DNA of 64,000 nt from JAGVSV01 sp040766135 (GTDB lineage Bacteria; Bacillota; Clostridia; Christensenellales; Aristaeellaceae). This document shows positions 1-7,594 of this stretch, one piece after another. The stretch lies in NCBI GenBank assembly GCA_040766135.1, contig JAXGRA010000003.1, positions 1 through 64,000 of the forward strand, given 5' to 3'. A program made the translations under genes and the position numbers. Within the stretch, counting starts at the first letter, position 1. Each line of letters opens with the position of its first letter. The notes beneath the pieces are model-generated. The model had not been told where the DNA came from. It did not search any database and saw only the letters and a list, made by a program, of their open reading frames with translations.

Positions 1-40
1 TTCGGGGCAGGTGTATCAAATAGAAAGAGAGGGACAAACT

Positions 41-904
41 ATGATTTTAGACAACCATATCCATCTGTGGGGCGCTGACCCGCAGCCTGATACGCTGGCC
101 TCACGGCTAGCTGAGGCGGGCATAGCGGGAGGGGTGCTCATATCCCCGCCGCCGACACCGTACTTAGTACAAAAGGCTGCGCCGCTTCTGCCGGCACAGC
201 GTCTGCACAATGTGCTGACTTGGACGCAGGGGCGCGACATCTGGTTTCCGTTCTATTGGATTGACCCCACCGAGCCGGACGCCCTGGCGCAGGTGGACGA
301 GGCCGTGGCGCAGGGCATCGCGGGCTTTAAAGTAATCTGCGCGCACCATGACCCCTGTGTATCGGAGGCCATGCCCGTATATGCGCGCATTGCGCATCAT
401 GGCAAACCCTTGCTGTTCCATTCCGGCATCTTATGGAATGCAAAACCCTCCTCCTTCCATAATAGGCCGGCAGGGTTTGAAGGGCTGCTGACGGTGCCCG
501 GCCTGCGCTTTGCGCTGGCACATATCTCCTGGCCGTGGTGTGACGAGTGCCTGGCTGTATATGGAAAGTTTCAAAATGCGCTATCCCGTCTGCCGGACAT
601 CGGTGTGGAAATGTTCATCGACATCACGCCCGGCACGCCGCCCATCTACCGCCGCGAAGCGCTGACCAAGGTACACACCATCGGTTACGACATCCAGCAA
701 AACCTCCTGTTCGGCACCGATTGCTCCGCGCCGGATTATAACGTTGCCTGGGCACAGGAAATCTGCGCCCGCGATGACGCCATCTATGCCGACTTGGGGC
801 TCAGCCCGGAAACGATCGCCCTGACGTACAGCGGCAACCTGCTGCGATTCCTGGGCAAAACACAACGCGAACAATCCATAAAGCCGCTATTGCCCGGGCA
901 ATAG
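41..904 (+). CDS. Amidohydrolase-2 family metal-dependent hydrolase
   Basis: A 287-residue TIM-barrel hydrolase of the amidohydrolase-2 type, a family that includes decarboxylases and lactonases acting on small carboxylic acids or aromatics. The sequence shows an N-terminal HIHLWG metal motif (residues 6-8), a GFKVICAHH strand near residue 92, HSG and AHIS histidines in the middle, and a late FGTDCSAPDYN segment carrying the usual catalytic aspartate. An in-frame GTG lies at position 11, but the ATG at 41 follows an AGAGAGGG ribosome site and begins directly with the family's first strand, so it is preferred. The substrate cannot be named. The promoter lies outside the window, so upstream operon partners are unknown. 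A tRNA gene follows 52 bp after the stop. Confidence 0.8.
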   Translation: MILDNHIHLWGADPQPDTLASRLAEAGIAGGVLISPPPTPYLVQKAAPLLPAQRLHNVLTWTQGRDIWFPFYWIDPTEPDALAQVDEAVAQGIAGFKVICAHHDPCVSEAMPVYARIAHHGKPLLFHSGILWNAKPSSFHNRPAGFEGLLTVPGLRFALAHISWPWCDECLAVYGKFQNALSRLPDIGVEMFIDITPGTPPIYRREALTKVHTIGYDIQQNLLFGTDCSAPDYNVAWAQEICARDDAIYADLGLSPETIALTYSGNLLRFLGKTQREQSIKPLLPGQ

Positions 905-956
905 TCTGCTCCCCGGCTTGCGACCCCTTAACCCCCGTGCTACAATACTTCGGCGT

Positions 957-1032
957 GCTCCCGTAGCTCAGGGGATAGAGCATTCGCCTCCTAAGCGAAG
1001 GGTCGTGCGTTCGATTCGCACCGGGAGTGCCA
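957..1032 (+). tRNA. tRNA-Arg, anticodon CCU
   Basis: A complete cloverleaf can be drawn. The 7-bp acceptor stem is 957-963 with 1022-1028 (first pair G-U), the D arm starts at 966, the anticodon stem is TTCGC/GCGAA (983-987 with 995-999) around loop CTCCTAA, giving anticodon CCT for AGG codons. The T arm is GTGCG-TTCGATT-CGCAC (1005-1021). The discriminator is G and CCA is encoded (1030-1032). A bidirectional terminator hairpin follows at once. A decayed look-alike of its 3' half, with a copy of the same terminator, lies about 1.3 kb downstream. Confidence 0.95.
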
Positions 1033-1034
1033 GC

Positions 1035-1075
1035 AAAACACCGCAGAACGGTTGGATTCTGCGGTGTTTTTAATT
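1035..1075. terminator. Bidirectional intrinsic terminator
   Basis: Perfect 14-bp stem (AAAACACCGCAGAA with its complement ending at 1070) around an 8-nt loop. A-rich and T-rich flanks allow it to end both the tRNA transcript (+) and the convergent GGDEF gene (-). A sister hairpin with almost the same stem sits at 2372-2410. Confidence 0.88.
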
Positions 1076-1087
1076 TTATATTATCTT

Positions 1088-2248
1088 TTAGTTATGGCAT
1101 CTTCTATCTGGAATGACTCCTTCTCTAATTTTTTTCCTCTTGTCATCATACATAGCAGCATCCATTTTCTTTAAAAAATCATCTACAGATTCATACTTGC
1201 TTTGGTATGTGCTGTAGCCAACGGAAAAACATAACTTATAAGGTTTCTTTTCGGATTCATTGAACAATTCTGCTTTTGCTTTAATGGTATCAATCATATC
1301 CATAATTTCTTTCGGAGAGCTTGTCTTCATTAAAATGATAAACTCATCACCACCATACCTAAATGAGATCCCTTTACTGCCCACAGCCCTATGTAATATC
1401 TTTCCAACGGTAGAAATGGCATCATCTCCTACGAGATGACCAAAGCTACTGTTAATATTTTTGAAGCTATCAATGTCAAACATAATTCCAGCAAGTACAG
1501 AGCTATTATTATCTCCTTTTTTACTGTGCATTAACAATATATCGTTTAGATACTGTCTGTTAAACAATCCCGATAACGTATCCACATAAGACGCTTCGTT
1601 TTGAATACTAATGAATAACCAAAGCATCCCGATGGACACGCCAAGCCACATAAAAGAATATCCGTAAAAGAAAGCCTGCAACAAACTACCAGCCGCAACA
1701 GGAATCATAAACAGCACAACAGGAAGAAACAAATACTTATTTACCTTCTTGCGGTACAAATAGATTAATATAACCCCATATGCCAGATAAGAATACGTGA
1801 CAACATAGGTAAGGAAAAACAAATCCGTTCTATGATAAACATTATTTTGATCTATCATAAAAAACACAGGTGTCACCAAGTTTATTAAGCAGCCGCTTAT
1901 CGTTATCATGGCCGGTATAGCCACAAAAGGATATATCCGCTTGATTCTTTTCATATCTGCAAACAATTTATAGTCTGCATAAATTGTCGCTAAAAAAGCA
2001 AATATAATACTGTTGCTAAATAAAATGACATTTAGCGCTAACGACAAGTTGCGATAGCCTGTTTTGCCGTTCACCCAAAAAGCCGCCACTTCAACAAAAC
2101 ATTGCAGAATATTTAAAAAAACCATGGCATAGTACATCTTTTCTTCAGGCAAACTATGACGCAGTGGCTTTTTCATACTCAACAAAACAACCAGCAACAA
2201 CAATACGGCTATGCCATTTGTAATAAGTATAGTTGGATAGTTATACAC
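1088..2248 (-). CDS. Membrane diguanylate cyclase (GGDEF), paralogue 1
   Basis: 386 residues. The first ~215 residues form about seven hydrophobic segments, a membrane sensor module that I cannot assign to a named family. The last ~165 residues are a GGDEF domain with intact FRYGGDEFIILMK, so it should make cyclic di-GMP. The RxxD product-inhibition site expected just before the signature is absent (the sequence there is AVGSKGIS). The start is GTG at 2248 behind a G-rich ribosome site near 2262-2268. It is AT-rich against the GC-rich surroundings. It is clearly paralogous over its full length to the gene at 2427-3584, including the membrane part, which points to tandem duplication. Confidence 0.88.
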   Translation of the reverse strand: MYNYPTILITNGIAVLLLLVVLLSMKKPLRHSLPEEKMYYAMVFLNILQCFVEVAAFWVNGKTGYRNLSLALNVILFSNSIIFAFLATIYADYKLFADMKRIKRIYPFVAIPAMITISGCLINLVTPVFFMIDQNNVYHRTDLFFLTYVVTYSYLAYGVILIYLYRKKVNKYLFLPVVLFMIPVAAGSLLQAFFYGYSFMWLGVSIGMLWLFISIQNEASYVDTLSGLFNRQYLNDILLMHSKKGDNNSSVLAGIMFDIDSFKNINSSFGHLVGDDAISTVGKILHRAVGSKGISFRYGGDEFIILMKTSSPKEIMDMIDTIKAKAELFNESEKKPYKLCFSVGYSTYQSKYESVDDFLKKMDAAMYDDKRKKIREGVIPDRRCHN

Positions 2249-2291
2249 CGCTCTAATATTCTCCCCCCTTTTATCTTATTATAACCCATTT

Positions 2292-2370
2292 CATGTTAGT
2301 TGGATAGCATGAGTTTGAGAGCCTTGAAAGGACTCTGCATTTTGTGTTCAGTTCACACCGGGGACGTCAA
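2292..2370 (+). pseudogene. Decayed tRNA-like sequence
   Basis: A 42-nt ungapped stretch ending at the terminator matches the 3' part of tRNA-Arg (T arm, acceptor 3' strand and spacer) at roughly three of four positions. It keeps a T-arm-like TGTG-TTCAGTT-CACA and a D-loop-like AGTTGGATAG near 2298, but no good acceptor or anticodon stem and no CCA. Together with the copied terminator it marks the second unit of a tandem duplication. Not expected to be functional. Confidence 0.55.
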
Positions 2371-2371
2371 C

Positions 2372-2410
2372 AAAACACCGCAAAATGTTTTTGCTTTTGC
2401 GGTGTTTGTT
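2372..2410. terminator. Bidirectional terminator, copy of 1035-1075
   Basis: 13-bp perfect stem AAACACCGCAAAA / TTTTGCGGTGTTT with a 9-nt loop. The core ACACCGCA is shared with the tRNA-Arg terminator. On the minus strand it would end the second GGDEF gene. Confidence 0.85.
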
Positions 2411-2426
2411 TATCTTATATCATCTT

Positions 2427-3584
2427 TTAGTAACTCCATCTTCTGTCGGGGATAATACCTTCATCAATTTTCCTTCTCTTGTCTTCATACATGGCCGTAT
2501 CAATTCTTTTTAAGAAAGCATCTGTTGATTCATGCCCGCTTTGGTATGTGCTGTGACCAATTGAAAAATGTATCTGATAGGGTGTCTTTTCTGCTTCATT
2601 GAACAATGCTGCTTTTGTTCTGACGGTGTCAATCATATCCATAATTTCTTTCTGAGAGTCTGTCTTCATTAAGATGATAAACTCATCACCCCCATACCTA
2701 CATGATATCCCTTTACTTCCTACGGCCGTATGCAATATCTTTCCAACTGCAGAAATAGCTTCATCTCCTACGAGATGGCCAAATTTATTATTTATTTCTT
2801 TGAAGCTATCAATGTCTAACATAATTCCGGCAAGTATGGAGCCTTTATCTCCTTTTCTGCTGTGCATCAACAATATGTCGTTTAGGTACTGTCTGTTAAA
2901 CAATCCCGACAACATATCCACATAAGACGCTTCATTTTGAACATTAATGAACAACCAAATCATCCCGATGGACACGCCAAGCCATACAAGAGAGTATCCG
3001 TAAAAAGCGAACTGCAATGCGCTTCCAATCACAACAGGAATCATAAACAGAACGGCGGGGAGAAATAAATACTTATGTACCTTCTTACGATACATAGAGA
3101 TCAATACAACCCCATATACCAGATAAGAATAGGTGACAACATATGTAAGGAAAAACAGATCCGTTCTTTGATACACATTATATTCATCAATCACAAAAAA
3201 TACAGGTGTCACTAAGTTTATAAAGCAACCGATTATCATTAGCACAGCCGGTATGGCTATAAAAGGGTATATCCGCCTGATTCTTCTCATATCTGCAAAC
3301 AATTTATAGTCCGCATATATTGTCCAGAAGAAAGAGAAAATAAGACTGTTACTAAACAAAAGGACGTTTAGCACTACCGTCAGAGTACGATATTCTATCT
3401 TACCGTTTAATAAAAAAGTAACCACTTCAAGGATACATTGCATTATATTTATAACGATCATCGCGTAGTACATTTTTTCTTCAAACAATCCATGATGAAG
3501 CGGCTTTCTAATGCTCAACATAACAACCAATAACAACAGTATTGCTGTTCCATTTGCAATATATATAGCCGGGAAATTATACAT
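2427..3584 (-). CDS. Membrane diguanylate cyclase (GGDEF), paralogue 2
   Basis: 385 residues with the same plan as its neighbour: about seven membrane segments, then a GGDEF domain with CRYGGDEFIILMK. Most positions agree between the two proteins across the whole length, with changes spread evenly, so this is an older duplication rather than a very recent one. The start is ATG at 3584 with a GGGGGG-containing ribosome site about 10 nt upstream. The RxxD inhibitory site is again absent. Both proteins should make cyclic di-GMP in response to a membrane or lipid-borne signal, which cannot be named. Confidence 0.88.
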   Translation of the reverse strand: MYNFPAIYIANGTAILLLLVVMLSIRKPLHHGLFEEKMYYAMIVINIMQCILEVVTFLLNGKIEYRTLTVVLNVLLFSNSLIFSFFWTIYADYKLFADMRRIRRIYPFIAIPAVLMIIGCFINLVTPVFFVIDEYNVYQRTDLFFLTYVVTYSYLVYGVVLISMYRKKVHKYLFLPAVLFMIPVVIGSALQFAFYGYSLVWLGVSIGMIWLFINVQNEASYVDMLSGLFNRQYLNDILLMHSRKGDKGSILAGIMLDIDSFKEINNKFGHLVGDEAISAVGKILHTAVGSKGISCRYGGDEFIILMKTDSQKEIMDMIDTVRTKAALFNEAEKTPYQIHFSIGHSTYQSGHESTDAFLKRIDTAMYEDKRRKIDEGIIPDRRWSY

Positions 3585-3790
3585 TTCTCAAACATACCCC
3601 CCTATAGTAATATTAACATTATACCCCCTTTTTTGTCATTTTGGTAGTATAAGTCTGAGAATATTCTTTTTGAAAATAGTTTACCTTTTTTCTCGATATC
3701 AATGTGTAATTCTCACCATTTTGTAGCGCCCTTTACCTGTCGAAACTACAATGAAATGATATGAGATTTGAGCCAATATAGCAAGTATAC
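3585..3790. other. AT-rich intergenic region, possible third decayed tRNA copy
   Basis: Holds the start region of the second GGDEF gene. Around 3640-3720 it has a TTGGTAGTATAAGTCTGAGA stretch and TGTG-TAATTC-TCACC, which resemble the decayed tRNA-like sequence at 2292-2370 but are even more degraded. Ends at the insertion-sequence boundary, next to the hexamer GTATAC. Confidence 0.3.
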
Positions 3791-3853
3791 GGCGTACCTT
3801 ATATAAAATGAGCGCGAAGCGAGAGTGGTGCCTCAAATAAGAATGAGCGCGAA
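3791..3853 (+). repeat. Left end of IS: outer and inner terminal repeats
   Basis: Two tandem versions of a ~27-bp repeat of the form GGTRCCTYA...ATGAGCGCGAA. The boxes start at 3808 and 3843, exactly 35 bp apart. The inner one (from 3827) is the closer match to the right end. Confidence 0.75.
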
Positions 3854-3891
3854 AAGAGTAGTATGCTGATTGAATGAAAGGGAAAGTATCA

Positions 3892-5145
3892 ATGGCGACA
3901 AGAATTGAGGTCACCAAACAACTAAAGGGATCGTACCAAAGAGGCAGCAAAAAGGAGAAAGGCAGCATCCTGGATACCTTCTGCCAGAGTACAAACTTAG
4001 GCAGGTCGACAGCCAGGCGGTATCTCACCTCGCCTACACTGGGCAACAAGCATGTGCCGCGCATGGATCGCAGACGAAACCGAGCAACCAAATATAGTCC
4101 AGCAGCCAAGGAGAAACTGGTCTGGTTGTGGCGCGTCATGTATCAGCCCTGTGGGAAGTATCTGGTAGCCGATTTGCCTCAATGGATTGCTTCGCTGGAG
4201 GCACATGGAGAACTGGTGTTAAACGAACATGGATGGTCTGAGGAGGTGAAGCAGGAATTGCTGCAAATGAGTGCGGCAACCGTAGACCGCTACCTGAAAG
4301 AAGAGCGTGAACGTTTACGTTTGAAAGGAATCAGTACCAGCAAGCCGGGTGTTCTGCTCAGGAACAGTATCCAGATTCGCAAGGCTGGAGATGAAATGCC
4401 GCCTGAACCGGGGTTCTTTGAGGTAGATACAGTGGCGCACTGTGGGCCCACGCTAAAAGGAGAGTTTGCCCGATCTCTGGTCATGACAGATGTAATCGTT
4501 GGTTGGGTTCACCTAGAAGTGCTGCGTAACAACGCGCATGTTCACATCCGCAAGGGACTGGATGCAGCATTGGACGCCATCCCTTACCAGGTGGAGGGGT
4601 TGGACTGCGATAACGGAAGCGAACTGATTAACTACGATGTGCTCAACTGGGCGGCAGAAAAAGGGATCTTTTTTACTCGCGCTCGTCCCTACAGGAAAAA
4701 TGATCAGGCGCATGTGGAGTCCAAGAACAATCACATCGTGCGCCGATATGCTTTCTACTTCCGCTATGATACCCAAGAGGAACGCGAAACATTGGCGGAG
4801 TTGTGGCGGTTGGTCTGCCTGAAAACGAATTACTTTACCGCCACCCGGAAACCCATAGGCTGGAAAACGGATGCAGTCGGTAGACGTAAGCGCATCTATG
4901 ATGAACCGAAAACACCGCTAGAGCGGTTGCTGGATGCACAGATACTATCTCCCCAACAGGCGCAGGAGCTTATTGCGTACAGAGATTCTATCAACCCCGC
5001 CGAACTGACACGCGATATTGTCCGCCTGCAATGCATCTTGTCGGACTTAGCCAAGTCCAAGACCGATGATTTGGTGCTGGCAGCAGAACTCGCTAAAGAA
5101 AAACGACTGAACAAACAAAAGGGTGGGATACGCATTGTGCCATAA
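3892..5145 (+). CDS. IS transposase, DDE integrase core, copy 1
   Basis: 417 residues. The N-terminal part (about 1-130) is helical and basic and should bind the terminal repeats. The catalytic core has D179 (FFEVDTVAHCG), D240 (DCDNGSE) and E276 (AHVESKNN), a D-D-35-E arrangement, so it is probably active. ATG at 3892 is preferred over the in-frame ATG at 3874 because AAAGGGAAAG lies at ribosome-site distance in front of it. The C-terminal ~80 residues are charged. The second copy at 63038 has nearly the same sequence. Confidence 0.9.
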   Translation: MATRIEVTKQLKGSYQRGSKKEKGSILDTFCQSTNLGRSTARRYLTSPTLGNKHVPRMDRRRNRATKYSPAAKEKLVWLWRVMYQPCGKYLVADLPQWIASLEAHGELVLNEHGWSEEVKQELLQMSAATVDRYLKEERERLRLKGISTSKPGVLLRNSIQIRKAGDEMPPEPGFFEVDTVAHCGPTLKGEFARSLVMTDVIVGWVHLEVLRNNAHVHIRKGLDAALDAIPYQVEGLDCDNGSELINYDVLNWAAEKGIFFTRARPYRKNDQAHVESKNNHIVRRYAFYFRYDTQEERETLAELWRLVCLKTNYFTATRKPIGWKTDAVGRRKRIYDEPKTPLERLLDAQILSPQQAQELIAYRDSINPAELTRDIVRLQCILSDLAKSKTDDLVLAAELAKEKRLNKQKGGIRIVP

Positions 5146-5194
5146 CATATACAGGCACGGTCAGGAGGTGAAGGGAACGTTGTATGCGTATGCC

Positions 5195-5332
5195 GGAAAT
5201 TTCTTCTTTCCGGATGGACAGGGAGCCTCTGCCGCCATGCCGGTCAGCGTAAGGGGTCAGCCCTACGGTAGGCTGACCCGGCAGAAAGCCTATCATGGCG
5301 GCCTCTCCCTATCCATCCCCGAAGAAATTTCC
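5195..5332. repeat. Long imperfect palindrome inside the IS
   Basis: The outer arms are GGAAATTTCTTC (5195-5206) and GAAGAAATTTCC (5321-5332). Further matching blocks continue inward: GGATGGACAGGGAG, GCCGCCATG and an inner hairpin GGGTCAGCC/GGCTGACCC (5254-5262 with 5271-5279). The whole 138 nt can fold into one extended stem between the transposase stop and the right end. It could be a strong terminator, a structured RNA or a nested miniature element. Confidence 0.65.
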
Positions 5333-5350
5333 TGCGCTCCCCACTTCACT

Positions 5351-5415
5351 TTCGCGCTCATTTTATGTGAGGCATCGTTACAACTTTCGCGCTCATATTG
5401 ACTTGAGGCACCGCG
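5351..5415 (-). repeat. Right end of IS: outer and inner terminal repeats
   Basis: Two inverted copies of the same repeat as at the left end. TTCGCGCTCAT boxes start at 5351 and 5386, again 35 bp apart, each followed by TGAGGCAYC. The mirror symmetry with the left end supports the element's limits. Confidence 0.75.
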
Positions 5416-5600
5416 GTATACAGGCAACAGTAAAAACTTGTTTTCGGCTGATCAACATGACCATAAAACACAATTGCGATTGTACGCACACCTCCAAACA
5501 TGAGAAAATGTGCAAAAGAAAAACTCGCCTTTGCAACCTTTTGGTTCTTTGATGCATCCAATGGTTAGAATCAGCGCTGATTTAAGATTGTAGGAGCAAG

Positions 5601-6089
5601 ATGGACGAGCAGTATTTCACCGCAGAAGTAAAAGCCAGGGAGCGCTCGCTCTACCGGATCGCCATCAGCTATATGCATAGCGATGCCGATGCGGCAGATG
5701 CCGTGCAGGATGCGCTGCTCAAAGCCTGGGAAAAACGGCATACCCTCCGGGAGCTTGCCTACTTTGGTACCTGGCTGACCCGCATCCTCATCAATGTATG
5801 CAAAAGTCACCTGCGGGGCAGATCCCGGGCAGTGGCGCTGGCCGATATACCGGACGCAGGGGTTCAGGACATGGCAGAGCACAACCTGGTGCTAAAAGAA
5901 GCGCTTGACACCCTGGACCTGAAATATCGCATTCCACTGCTGCTACATTATCTGGATGGATATCCCATAAAAGAGGTGGCGCACATCATGCGATTGCCGG
6001 TTGGCACTGTAAAAAGCCGCTTGTCCCGCGCCAGGGGACTGATGCAGGACAGGCTCAATCAGGAGGTGTTTAGCGATGAAACGAAATGA
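5601..6089 (+). CDS. ECF-type RNA polymerase sigma factor
   Basis: 162 residues, the usual length of an ECF sigma factor. Region 2 spans about residues 10-75 (YRIAISYMHSDADAADAVQDALLKAWE) and region 4 about 100-155, with helix-turn-helix IKEVAHIMRLPVGTVKSRLSRAR. It should direct polymerase to a small regulon when released from the membrane protein encoded next. The ATG at 5601 follows a TAGGAG site. The stop overlaps the next gene by 14 nt, so the two are translationally coupled. It differs in sequence from the two sigma factors at 15-18 kb, but a GATGCATC palindrome lies upstream of all three. Confidence 0.9.
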   Translation: MDEQYFTAEVKARERSLYRIAISYMHSDADAADAVQDALLKAWEKRHTLRELAYFGTWLTRILINVCKSHLRGRSRAVALADIPDAGVQDMAEHNLVLKEALDTLDLKYRIPLLLHYLDGYPIKEVAHIMRLPVGTVKSRLSRARGLMQDRLNQEVFSDETK

Positions 6090-7047
6090 CTTAGACCGCG
6101 CCTTTCCGGAGACCCCGCAGGCCTTTTCGGAACGCATCGACCAAACCCTCCGCCGCATCAAGGAGGAAAAACCCGTGAAGAAAATCACCCTCAAGGCTGT
6201 CTTGGTGGCAGCCCTGATTACACTGCTGGCAGCAGGCGCGGCCTATGCGCTTGTCAGCTTAGGTCAGGAATGGTACTTTAACACCCGATTTACCGCCTAT
6301 CAGGAGCATGAGCCTGAAAAACACAAGGCCATCATGGATAACCTGATCACAGACATTATCCAAGAAAACACTGGCGATGCCGCGAAACTGGTGGACATTC
6401 AGGTGCAGGATGCCTCCTGGGCCAAGGAGCAGAAGGTGCTGACCCTCAGCTATGCAGCCATCCTCCAGAACCCTGATGAATATGAGATGTACGCGCTTTG
6501 GGAGCTGGATCAGGACGGCTCCTGGACGCCGCAGCTTGACCCGGATGACCCGGACAGCCGCACGGAGCATTGGCTGTTTACCCACCATGGCTATGGTATC
6601 CCCAAGGATATCATGAAAGACCCTGCAAAGCGCCTGCTGCTGATCGACCCGATGCGAGAGGTGTACATCGGCCAAACCGATGTGGCAATGCCCATGTGGA
6701 TGAGCGACATACTGACCAGCCCGGACGGCCCGGTGATCTGCCTGCAGGAGTTTGACCTGAAACAATTGGAAGACGCTGAAATTCGCAAGGACTATGAAGG
6801 CCGCACGGAACCTGTGGGCTGGAGCAAGGCGGATGGCGGAGACTATCAACAATACCTAAAGGATGAAGAAACCAGATTGTTGAAACGGGCCGCAGACATG
6901 CGGGCGGCCATCACGGCCAACACCGACAAGGAAGGCTTCCTCCACCTGCGCATGCCCTATGAGCTGTGGTTCTATGACCTGGAAAAGAACGATCTTGACC
7001 GCAGCGTAACCGGGGAAATCACCTTCAAGGTAAAATCTCCTGAATGA
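6076..7047 (+). CDS. Membrane anti-sigma factor-like protein
   Basis: 323 residues: a ~37-residue cytoplasmic N-terminus rich in charged residues (it should hold the sigma factor), one membrane helix at about 38-60 (ITLKAVLVAALITLLAAGAAYAL), then a ~260-residue extracellular domain without a known name. The layout is that of DUF4179-like anti-sigma proteins. It overlaps the sigma gene by 14 nt. The outer domain has an acidic, DPDDPDS-rich segment and many Trp and Tyr residues, compatible with sensing a ligand or cell-wall stress. The signal is unknown. A strong terminator follows. Confidence 0.7.
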   Translation: MKRNDLDRAFPETPQAFSERIDQTLRRIKEEKPVKKITLKAVLVAALITLLAAGAAYALVSLGQEWYFNTRFTAYQEHEPEKHKAIMDNLITDIIQENTGDAAKLVDIQVQDASWAKEQKVLTLSYAAILQNPDEYEMYALWELDQDGSWTPQLDPDDPDSRTEHWLFTHHGYGIPKDIMKDPAKRLLLIDPMREVYIGQTDVAMPMWMSDILTSPDGPVICLQEFDLKQLEDAEIRKDYEGRTEPVGWSKADGGDYQQYLKDEETRLLKRAADMRAAITANTDKEGFLHLRMPYELWFYDLEKNDLDRSVTGEITFKVKSPE

Positions 7048-7072
7048 AGATGAAGTAGGATAAGTGCAGCAG

Positions 7073-7141
7073 ACAAGGGAACACTGGTCACGGGGAATGG
7101 CTTGAAGCTATCCGGTCCGATGCGGTGTTCCCTTGTTTTTG
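7073..7141 (+). terminator. Intrinsic terminator of the sigma/anti-sigma operon
   Basis: Stem ACAAGGGAACAC (7073-7084) with GTGTTCCCTTGT (7125-7136), a 40-nt intervening sequence with some internal pairing, followed by TTTTTGTT. Confidence 0.8.
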
Positions 7142-7243
7142 TTGCTTCAAAACGCGCAGCCCCGGTGGCTATATTTCGTATCTACTGAACAACTCAATTC
7201 CTCCATATTTCACAAGTAATCTGAGCTGATACGTGACAAACTG

Positions 7244-7594
7244 GTGCAAGAAAACCCCCTGAAATCATCCAAAACCCTTGCACTTCATCCGGAGGATTAT
7301 GGCGTGTATCGACTACAAAGCAAACAAGTCAGCGTATTTGAGAACGAAAGTTTCTTCCAGTTTCACGGCCTGAACCCTGACAACGACTGGGTCAGGCTGG
7401 CGAAGCTGATTCCCTGGGCGGAGTTGGAACGGCGCTACGCCCAGACCTTTGACAGTAATTTAGGGAATGTGGGCAAGCCCGCCCGTATGGCTCTGGGCGT
7501 ACTCGTCATCAAGGAGAGATACGGGTTCTCAGATGAGGATACGGTGCAGAAGAGCCGGAGGAACCTATACCTTCAGTTCTTTCTTGGTCTTCCT
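7244..7594 (+). pseudogene. Truncated IS1182-like transposase remnant
   Basis: Reads from a GTG at 7244 through about 117 residues that match the N-terminal domain of IS1182/IS5-type transposases (NDWVRLAKLIPWAEL, GNVGKPARMALGVLVI, GFSDEDTV, YLQFFLGLP). The family-like sequence stops at LGLP (codon ending 7594); the next codons come from the neighbouring citXG end, and the frame closes at 7627. The whole catalytic part is missing. The deletion joined the remnant to the 3' end of the CitX-CitG gene on the other strand. Confidence 0.8.

Larger units (their letters stand above)
3791..5415 (+). mobile_element. Complete insertion sequence, copy 1 (DDE integrase-core transposase)
   Basis: About 1.6 kb with one transposase gene. 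The left limit is fixed by comparison with the second copy, which becomes identical from the same GGCGTACC base (position 62940 there). The ends are related inverted repeats, and each end carries two copies of an ATGAGCGCGAA box. GTATAC flanks both sides (3785-3790 and 5416-5421) and could be a 6-bp target duplication, but because it is palindromic this is not decisive. The family is uncertain: the transposase resembles the group often labelled ISNCY or IS481-like. Confidence 0.85.

Noticed and set aside
3785..5421. GTATAC as a proven target-site duplication of IS copy 1
   Set aside because: The hexamer is its own reverse complement and could equally be part of the inverted ends; copy 2 has different left-flank sequence and its right end is outside the window. 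Kept only as tentative.
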